A stretch of DNA of 64,000 nt from Schistosoma mansoni (taxonomy: Eukaryota; Platyhelminthes; Trematoda; Strigeidida; Schistosomatidae), in assembly GCF_000237925.1 (NCBI RefSeq), contig NC_031495.1, positions 40,452,210 through 40,516,209 of the forward strand, in the 5' to 3' direction. How positions within the stretch are numbered: the first letter of the stretch is position 1; every line of letters begins with the position of its first letter. Under the pieces are notes generated by a model. The model saw only the letters and a list, made by a program, of their open reading frames with translations. It did not search any database and was not told the origin of the DNA. The position numbers were made by a program, and so were the translations under genes. Shown one piece after another: positions 60,501-64,000 of this stretch.

Positions 60501-61769
60501 ATATCAAATGAGATTTCGCAATAATCAGGGGTTTAGTAAAAAGCAGAAGGATAAAAATAATTTACGGGTCAGAATTATGGAAGATAATTGTACGTTTAAC
60601 ATATGGAGAAAAATGAAAAGCATAATAACAACTGAATAATAATCATTAAAATTGTTGAAGGATAATAATAACCGATTACAGTTCAAAATTACAAAACAAT
60701 TAGAAAAAAACAAGACCGAAACATACTAGAGAAGGGAATTAGGGCCAAGGGAAGATGAGAGGTTGGACGTATTGCTTTTGAGCGCAGAGTTAGTACTTTG
60801 TGAATCACCCGCCCCTCAGAAGTGCATAAGTTTTTCATCAGTCCTCCCTTCAATCCAGTTCCTCTGACTATGTAGATTATTTTGAAGGGACACTCCTTTG
60901 GAGCGACATACTCAGAAATGACTAGGTGCTCTTGTGTTGAACTGGTGACTGAGTTGCATTCTCCCCATAAAAGCCACACTGAGTAGTATTCTGAGATACA
61001 TTTGGAAAGTGATCGCTTTGCGGGGCCAATTAAACTTGCCCCACCACAGGAGCAAGTAAATTTGTATATGTACATCGATGTGGCCCAAAGCGGAAGTCCA
61101 TCCTTAGCACATCCATGAATAGTAGGCCGGCTTGAGAAGACAATACGGAGTTCAGCTTAAGTACATGATTTCGTCGAAAATAAAATTTCCACTGAATTTT
61201 CTTTGTTCTTACAAACGTTTTGGTAATAAAATGTCCCAGCCGTTATCAACATTTCATTGAAATAATCAAGCTTTTTGGTGATGGCGAAGTCATAGAATTT
61301 AGGTTCCGTTGTCTCAAACTACTACTATCTCAAATCTTGTTCAGACGAAGTTAGAAGTTAAAACGCTACATAAATGACAAATCATCGCACCACGTTAGAG
61401 GACTAAATACCGTATATGACACAAACCAGAACAGTGTAAAATAAGCGATATAATGGAGAAATCTGCCAAGTAAATATGTCTTTCACATGTCCGCCTATTC
61501 AGGAAATAATTCAAGTAACTGGATTATTAATCAATGACAAACTATTTAATTAGTACGCTTAGGGAAGCGTACTTTGGTGTTAGTTAAAAGTGAACTGATA
61601 TATTACCTTCGCATTTCTTGTTCAACAGAGCATAGCGCTGTTGCATACGAGCCATTTCAACACCATTTGTAGAGCTACATAAATTCCGGGAAATAAGGTA
61701 TCTGCTACATTTGAGAACGATGAACCAATAGTAACCATTACTTCGACCGAATTTTCTGGGAACTGACAT
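28513..61769 (-). CDS. NT5DC/cN-II-type HAD 5'-nucleotidase family protein, 13 exons, 509 aa
   Basis: Exons (minus strand): 61769-61607, 56847-56669, 53789-53718, 53087-52938, 49212-49141, 45644-45588, 44370-44310, 43758-43656, 42460-42359, 39662-39578, 37347-37261, 34084-33944, 28770-28513. All junctions are GT..AG with matching phases and total 1530 nt. The product aligns throughout with animal NT5DC2/NT5DC3. HAD motifs: I GFDYDYT (83-89; nucleophile D85, D87), II SNS (279-281), III K311 in [18 protein letters not shown] (368-375; D370, D375). The family is related to cytosolic purine 5'-nucleotidase (cN-II), but the substrate of NT5DC proteins is poorly defined. The first 37 residues are basic and lack acids, suggesting a mitochondrial presequence. 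An ATG at 61820 would add 17 residues. Introns span 0.55-5.2 kb and are rich in mobile elements, but no exon is damaged. The model is inferred; no transcript was seen. Confidence 0.9.
29270..33460 (-). mobile_element. RTE-like LINE (second family) in intron 12
   Basis: Minus-strand pieces run from a GC-richer 5' leader (about 33460-33060), through endonuclease (32486-31750: [33 protein letters not shown]), linker (31514-31161) and RT (about 30980-30150: [15 protein letters not shown], then a [13 protein letters not shown] box 4), to the C-terminal tail (29771-29466: [20 protein letters not shown]). It ends at (CAGT)n near 29270-29290. Frames are broken throughout. It differs from the SR2-like family at 9-12 kb in sequence and tail. 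It lies in the sense orientation of the host gene. Confidence 0.85.
32540..32829 (+). mobile_element. Candidate solo LTR inside the RTE leader
   Basis: The segment begins TGTTAC and ends GTAACA, a perfect 6-bp terminal inverted repeat. It has CTATAAAATCC (TATA-like) and GATTGGCTGATTG motifs and separates the RTE 5' leader from its endonuclease. No clear target duplication flanks it, so this could also be part of the LINE. Confidence 0.35.
33548..33586. repeat. (TA)n microsatellite
   Basis: About 39 bp of pure TA repeat in intron 12, next to the 5' end of the RTE element. Confidence 0.95.
33944..34084 (-). CDS. NT5DC-like gene, exon 12
   Basis: Residues 378-424: [20 protein letters not shown], then [15 protein letters not shown]. 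It matches the GWRTGAIIPELEREI segment. Donor GTAAAT. The last intron (33943-28771, 5.2 kb) is mostly an RTE LINE in the same orientation as the gene. Confidence 0.95.
36419..36840 (+). mobile_element. tRNA-derived SINE (SM-alpha-like) with degenerate hammerhead
   Basis: Pol III promoter boxes are recognisable: an A-box-like CAGCTCAGTGG (36639-36649) and a B-box-like GGTTCAAGTCC (36687-36697). A hammerhead-like region (36721-36767) and a 3' tail with CAATCTTCACAACCCTATA follow. This order is that of the schistosome SM-alpha retroposons. The 5' part (36419-36630) may be an older companion copy. The element lies on the plus strand, antisense to the host gene, in intron 11. Confidence 0.75.
36721..36767 (+). 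ncRNA. Degenerate hammerhead ribozyme
   Basis: Outer stem GCACT/AGTGC (36722-36726 / 36762-36766, allowing end fraying) and stem II GTCT/AGAC (36735-36738 / 36746-36749) with a 7-nt loop are kept. The conserved core should read CUGANGA..GAAA; here it reads CTGTGAA (36728-36734) and GAAG (36750-36753). That is three changes at invariant positions, so self-cleavage is not expected. Confidence 0.65.
37261..37347 (-). CDS. NT5DC-like gene, exon 11 (HAD motif IV)
   Basis: Residues 349-377: [12 protein letters not shown], then [14 protein letters not shown], with the two acidic motif IV residues D370 and D375. Acceptor CCTATTTTTCTAG, donor GTAAGA. The next intron (37260-34085) contains the hammerhead-bearing SINE. 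Confidence 0.95.
39578..39662 (-). CDS. NT5DC-like gene, exon 10
   Basis: Residues 320-348: [20 protein letters not shown], then FKRGQIYEG. It matches the substrate-loop region before GKIYRQGNL in the family. Acceptor ACATTTTGTAG, donor GTATGT. The next intron (39577-37348) has no recognisable element. Confidence 0.9.
42359..42460 (-). CDS. NT5DC-like gene, exon 9 (HAD motif III)
   Basis: Residues 286-319 plus two bases: [20 protein letters not shown], then [13 protein letters not shown]. Lys-311 is the motif III lysine. Donor GTTAGT. The next intron (42358-39663) is AT-rich with no element that I recognise. Confidence 0.95.
43656..43758 (-). CDS. NT5DC-like gene, exon 8 (HAD motif II)
   Basis: Residues 252-285 plus two bases: [20 protein letters not shown], then [13 protein letters not shown]. 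The SNS triplet is HAD motif II; most family members have ITNSP. Donor GTAAGT. The following 1.2-kb intron is featureless. Confidence 0.9.
44310..44370 (-). CDS. NT5DC-like gene, exon 7
   Basis: Residues 232-251 plus one base: [20 protein letters not shown], matching the DAIRDVHVKGLMYQW region. Acceptor TATCTTTTAG, donor GTAACT. The 551-nt intron that follows has no feature. Confidence 0.85.
45588..45644 (-). CDS. NT5DC-like gene, exon 6
   Basis: Residues 213-231, 19 codons: [19 protein letters not shown], matching the YFLGHSLEFDQAHLYKDVT segment. The short exon is supported by phase-0 fit on both sides. The following 1.2-kb intron is plain AT-rich sequence. Confidence 0.85.
45998..46090. 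repeat. Microsatellite plus short dispersed repeat
   Basis: A GT/TA then AAT-type run (about 45998-46030) leads into TTCTGAAA..CAGAATTCACACCAGTTTACAGG. The same unit is seen near 4725-4790 and 5098-5150. Confidence 0.5.
46649..46680 (-). repeat. SINE 3' region, minus orientation, at gap edge
   Basis: Read on the minus strand: TGGTCTAGCTTCAATTGACT, then CACGCTTTCAACTATGAAAA. This is the tail segment of SM-alpha-like SINEs. Its 5' body would lie inside the N gap. Confidence 0.7.
46681..46880. other. Assembly gap (200 N)
   Basis: Exactly 200 N characters, the look of a fixed-size placeholder, so the true length is unknown. It falls in intron 5 of the NT5DC-like gene and does not affect any exon. 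Confidence 0.99.
46881..46935 (+). repeat. SINE 3' region, plus orientation, at gap edge
   Basis: TTCAATTGACTCACGCTTTC, then AACTATGAAAATACTAAATC and TCCACAAAACCCC. It is the reverse complement of 46649-46672 over its first part. The two tails point away from the gap, so the SINE bodies would sit head to head within it. Confidence 0.7.
47510..47572 (-). other. Possible 63-nt cassette exon in intron 5 of the NT5DC-like gene
   Basis: On the minus strand, acceptor AAAGTTTTGTAG and donor CAG|GTAGAT bound 63 nt that are open in phase 0 ([20 protein letters not shown]). Exons 5 and 6 are also phase 0, so it would insert 21 residues without a shift. Homologous proteins have no insertion there and the surrounding DNA is repeat-like, so it may be chance. 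Confidence 0.2.
47869..48560 (-). mobile_element. Penelope-like reverse transcriptase fragment
   Basis: The minus strand reads [20 protein letters not shown], then [14 protein letters not shown] and, in another frame, [14 protein letters not shown]. This order matches the Penelope RT catalytic region (usually Y.DDTF) and the following FT.E..G.LPFLD segment. Asn replaces one catalytic Asp. Sequence on to 48930 (plus coordinates) may be more of the same element. It is broken and lies in intron 5. Confidence 0.6.
49141..49212 (-). CDS. NT5DC-like gene, exon 5
   Basis: Residues 189-212: [20 protein letters not shown]. It aligns with the QFMDIFSLPEMALLSCVVD segment. Acceptor TTGTACATTTTAG, donor GTAAGT. 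The next intron (49140-45645) has Penelope-like RT, a possible 63-nt cassette exon and the assembly gap. Confidence 0.9.
49800..51130 (-). mobile_element. BEL/Pao retrotransposon remnant (gag, protease, linker)
   Basis: On the minus strand: a gag N-terminal piece near 51120-50930; a gag frame 50810-50529 ([15 protein letters not shown] and [21 protein letters not shown]1759-like); a BEL-type protease frame 50322-50134 ([26 protein letters not shown]); and a linker 50182-49895 ([30 protein letters not shown]). The RT and everything after it are missing. Only 200 bp separates gag and protease, so the zinc-knuckle part is lost. Intron 4 of the NT5DC-like gene. Confidence 0.7.
51430..52345 (-). 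mobile_element. Cluster of RTE 3'-end fragments
   Basis: Bases 51640-51911 match 29270-29550 closely (the same 3' UTR, (CAGT)n-type end and start of the C-terminal tail). Bases 51430-51630 are an older copy of 29500-29690. Two pieces at 52130-52345 resemble 29905-30135. All are on the minus strand like the element in intron 12. Between them, 51930-52090 contains a weak tRNA-like B-box but nothing firm. Confidence 0.6.
52938..53087 (-). CDS. NT5DC-like gene, exon 4
   Basis: Residues 139-188: [34 protein letters not shown], then KQKFTPN. This corresponds to the LLMKIDAFHYVQLGTAYRG segment of the family. Donor GTAAGT. The next intron (52937-49213) holds RTE fragments and a BEL/Pao remnant. Confidence 0.95.
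53718..53789 (-). CDS. NT5DC-like gene, exon 3
   Basis: Residues 115-138, 24 codons in phase 0: [17 protein letters not shown], then LHFDVKR. It matches the YPEGI..YDYNPSFAIRGLHYD region of animal NT5DC proteins. Donor GTATGT. The 630-nt intron that follows has only a poly-AAT-like tract (about 53526-53572). Confidence 0.9.
54027..54341 (-). mobile_element. Candidate solo LTR in intron 2
   Basis: On the minus strand it starts TGTTGGCATAAC and ends GTTGTTACA. It contains GCTGATTGGTTC (CCAAT-like), TTTATATATACAC (TATA-like) and GGAATAAATTTATG (poly(A) signal-like) in LTR order. No target duplication was found. Confidence 0.4.
55665..56215 (+). mobile_element. GC-rich retroposon-like element with (AAAT)n tail
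   Basis: This block of about 500 bp is clearly richer in G+C than its surroundings. It is followed by a perfect 16-bp hairpin (CACACAAATCAAATGA / TCATTTGATTTGTGTG fold-back near 56131-56158) and then AAATAAATAAATAAA at 56201-56216. The sharp composition change and simple-repeat tail suggest a LINE or SINE 3' end. I recognise no protein in either strand. Confidence 0.5.
56669..56847 (-). CDS. NT5DC-like gene, exon 2 (HAD motif I)
   Basis: Residues 55-114. It carries [12 protein letters not shown] and [14 protein letters not shown], the nucleophile motif of the HAD fold, and ends at EQMK before the donor GTCAGT. Acceptor TTTAACAATTCTAG. The next intron (56668-53790) contains a GC-rich retroposon-like element (55665-56215) and a candidate solo LTR. 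Confidence 0.95.
57000..58380 (+). mobile_element. RTE-like LINE remnant, plus strand
   Basis: Broken plus-strand frames match the RT of the intron 12 element. They include [15 protein letters not shown] (about 57390-57430) and 57543-57791 with [17 protein letters not shown] and [19 protein letters not shown] (box 4 with GC..S changed). A poorly conserved C-terminal part extends to about 58380. It is antisense to the host gene, in intron 1, with many stops and frameshifts. Confidence 0.7.
58728..58812 (+). repeat. Imperfect GAGT/GAGC-type tandem array
   Basis: There is a run of variable units such as GAGTCAATAAAC, GAGTGTGC, GAGTCAAC and GAGTCAGTGAAC preceded by GCAAGCAAGTGAGCGGGC. It looks like a short decayed minisatellite. 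Confidence 0.5.
59629..59875 (-). mobile_element. 5'-truncated RTE (SR2-like) 3' end with 13-bp target duplication
   Basis: The right end of the RTE on the minus strand reads [12 protein letters not shown] (about 59865) and [16 protein letters not shown], and ends GSNRRK plus TAAG repeats at the left. It is flanked by AGGACATTTACAT (59616-59628) and AGGACATCTACAT (59876-59888), one mismatch. It shares CTTACTTACGCCTGTT with the left end of the element at 9128. Confidence 0.85.
60720..61080 (-). mobile_element. Penelope-like GIY-YIG endonuclease fragment
   Basis: The minus-strand frame (61075-60689) begins [14 protein letters not shown], then [13 protein letters not shown], with EHLVISEYV and [11 protein letters not shown] further on. 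This is the layout of the GIY-YIG domain at the C-terminus of Penelope elements (Y.C.CG..YIG.T.R.L..R..EH). The YIG Tyr is changed to Leu and the frame degenerates after about 80 residues. Intron 1 of the NT5DC-like gene. Confidence 0.65.
61607..61769 (-). CDS. NT5DC-like gene, exon 1
   Basis: Residues 1-54 plus one base. It starts [16 protein letters not shown], rich in Arg/Lys/Ser/aromatics, and ends [10 protein letters not shown] before the donor GTAATA. Exon choice rests on phase (a lone G completing GAA with exon 2) and on the presequence-like composition, so it is the least certain exon. The following intron (61606-56848) contains Penelope GIY-YIG sequence, an RTE 3' fragment and another RTE remnant. 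Confidence 0.65.
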
Positions 61770-63489
61770 TAAAGAAAATGTTTCACTACAGAAGAATTCC
61801 AGATATGACAAGCTTACCACTTAAGCCCTGGTTGACCCACATGAACACGACACACCTAAAATTTAAGAGCTTTGTCAGGAAAATTATGTAATATAAAAGT
61901 TATTACTCAAAATATTATACTAATAATAGCTTTTCTACACGCTGAACTACAACCGTTTTGCTTTAAATGCCAATCGGCTTGATTTTGGCGATGTGAGGAG
62001 AGTTTGACTTTGATAGGCACTTCCATGAGATAAAAGAAGTTCACCTGATATGGGAATCAAAACTAAAATTGTGTTGCAATATAGGCCTTAGAATTCTAGA
62101 TGTATTCGTCGCATAGCCAATTTCCTCACTTACTAAAAACTCAAATCACCACACCAACCAGCTTTCAAACAAAATATATTTAGCAAGACATTGTCAAACT
62201 CAATCTTGATAGACATATGCTGTTAGGAAATATAGTATCGCGTATAGTGAGTAATATCATCTTTTAGCGTTTCATTTATGGAACTCTGTGAATCAGATTC
62301 TTCCCCAAATTACTGTTACGGTTTTTTAATGTTTGCAAAAATATCAAACTAACAAAACCTAGCTCTTATTCCAGATAAGCTGAAGAGAAGGATCAAGATA
62401 CGGAAAACCACAGTACTAGTGAATGTTCCTTCTCGTTATTCTCTGATTATAGCTGGTCGAGTGTCGAAGATTACTGGGCAGTCGATCAAACTGTCTCAGT
62501 CAGTCTTCTAGGGATGAAGTTATTTAGGGATCCGCCTAGTCAGAAGCACACAGAGAAAGTGATTGGATGGCGTCGATCATGAATGCTAGGAGAAATATTC
62601 ATTATACGAAACGCACAGATAGGAAACATGACTTTCCTGAATAATCTGTTGGTGGAAGCAGACCACCCAACCGTTTCAGTAACTGAAATATGAATGATAT
62701 GTAACAAGAAAGGAAGAAATTCTATTCACAACCAATTCATCTCCGTAAAATGATCAGGGGTTTGATGTAATTGGATTGTGGTTGAGCTTTACAACCCGTG
62801 AGCTGGTTTCCATATCCGTAGAAAATTAACTCATGAATCGAATTGACTCTAGTAGGAAGTTTTATAATATTATAACTGAATTCGACCGATCAAGTGACTT
62901 ACACGGTGAACTAAAATATTCTGATAAAACACTACAATACCTTTACGATTTTCATAGATTAATGCGTCTTCACTTGGCAGAAACTTGGATGAGACCATAA
63001 TTAATGGACGATATTTGAGAGCTACTGAAGTTCATTTGAGGAACTTAAACCACTTACAAGAGTAGTAATATAGACCTCATTGTTGGGTTAATTATAAATG
63101 CAAGAGATAAGGACTAGGAGTTCCATTCATAATAAAACGTTCTCATCACTTTATTGAGAAAAAAATGACTCCGGATAAGTTTTGCATTACCCTAAAATTA
63201 ACCCTCCCGGTTGTCTTATGTAATTTCTCGTCTAATCTGCTCAATTCAAAACATCTTGTTGAGAGGACAGTCCCAAGTCTGCAGCGATGTCCAATTTTCC
63301 ATTCCTAGACACTCTGATCAAGTGGTCTCAGATGTAGATTTGAAAATTCAGTTATATTTTTATCATATTTTAAATCAACAGCATTTTTTGTCTAGAATAA
63401 GTTTGATATTGAAATTTTCAGCTTTGCTTAACCACCATTAAATACAGTTAACAAAAACGTATTTAACCTAATCCCAGCAATTACAGCGG
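61770..63489. other. 5' flank of the NT5DC-like gene; no gene recognised
   Basis: The first bases upstream of exon 1 include an in-frame ATG at 61820 followed by GTAAGC, which could be an alternative start or a donor. Nothing else in the interval is recognisable, including the plus-strand frame at 63211-63441. Confidence 0.35.
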
Positions 63490-64000
63490 TCTTAAAAATC
63501 AAAGAACTGGATTATTGATAAGGCAACGTTTCAGGGGTATCGTTCACTGATGAAAGTTCCTGGCCAACCGAAAGTCAAACCGTCGTAAAATGATTGACAA
63601 CGTCCTTGAGATTGAAACGGCGTTGAGGCTTCAAAAGATTCAGCTCGAACACCTCAAACAATTCATATGGTCCGATGATTTGAAGTATTCTTCATAATGC
63701 TTGAATTTGAGTCCCCGAACTATTTTCGTGGCTCGCCGTCGGATACGTTCCAGGGTGTCCTTATCCTTTTAGAGTTAGGAAAGAGACATTATATTTTCAT
63801 AATCTTAGTAGAGGCGCATAAAATTGATAAAAAGTATTAGGTTGTACTGTCGACCTGACCAATAATGCGCCTTGACGTTACCAGTGCAAAATTTGTTTGC
63901 AAGGCAGTTGTGTCGCAGTTAGCGTAAGACTTTAAATTATAGAGTACCAAGACTCCCAGATTTTTTCCAGCTCGAGACATCTCTGGATGTGAGTCACCTA
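63490..64000 (-). mobile_element. CR1-like LINE, C-terminal RT region, cut by window end
   Basis: The minus strand reads RAGKNLGVLVLYNLKSYANC (from about 63985), then LERIRRRATKIVRGLKFKHY (about 63755-63690), and a frame-shifted LFEVFELNLLKPQRRFNL near 63660-63600. This order is that of the post-RT region of CR1/Jockey-type LINEs. Stops are present. The 5' part lies beyond the window. Confidence 0.7.

Noticed and set aside
63550-63580. Second hammerhead-like CTGATGA...GAAA
   Set aside because: No stem II pairing, and it lies in the 3' region of a LINE.
1-64000. CRISPR arrays, prokaryotic operons, phage or plasmid features
   Set aside because: Intron-containing genes, eukaryotic retrotransposons and microsatellites show a eukaryotic chromosome; no regularly spaced repeats occur.

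Overview
The window looks like nuclear DNA of a blood fluke (genus Schistosoma, most likely the S. mansoni group). Four things point there: AT-rich sequence with long gene deserts; host genes with 35-nt introns beside introns of several kb; a tRNA-derived SINE carrying a (dead) hammerhead ribozyme, like the schistosome SM-alpha family; and a mobile-element set of RTE/SR2-like and CR1-like LINEs, Gypsy, BEL/Pao and Penelope-like elements. Names come from motif recognition by eye; no database was searched.

Region 1 (1-8.4 kb) is a nest of mobile elements bounded by a 194-bp inverted repeat (1-194 / 8195-8388). Inside are an RTE remnant split by a solo LTR, a 1.17-kb module that recurs at 25.1 kb, and a frameshifted CR1-like LINE. 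A candidate last exon of an unidentified host gene follows (8492-8648).

Region 2 (8.9-27.5 kb) lies between two inverted arms of 781 bp each. The left arm is split by an RTE element (9128-12037) with a clean 10-bp target-site duplication. Between the arms are Gypsy remnants (one with a solo LTR inserted at its protease active site), a broken FAD-synthase-like molybdopterin-binding domain (17070-17543), and a complete two-exon adenosine kinase gene (18675-17582, minus, 352 aa). The last two are tail to tail, 38 bp apart.

Region 3 (28.5-61.8 kb) is one minus-strand gene that I reconstruct as 13 exons with consistent splice sites and phases. It gives a 509-aa NT5DC/cN-II-type HAD 5'-nucleotidase-family protein with all four HAD motifs. 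Its 12 introns (0.55-5.2 kb) hold an RTE LINE, SINEs, Penelope-like reverse transcriptase and GIY-YIG fragments, a BEL/Pao remnant, candidate solo LTRs and a 200-N assembly gap lying between inverted SINE tails. Region 4 (61.8-64 kb) is the 5' flank of that gene plus a LINE tail at the edge.

Functionally the host genes concern purine/nucleotide metabolism (adenosine salvage by adenosine kinase; a 5'-nucleotidase-family phosphatase fold). Nothing suggests co-regulation, and their proximity may be chance. No clearly new system was found. The strongest unusual signals are the nested inverted-repeat architecture around the adenosine kinase gene, the SINE pair at the gap, and an internally deleted RTE that kept only its extreme 3' end.
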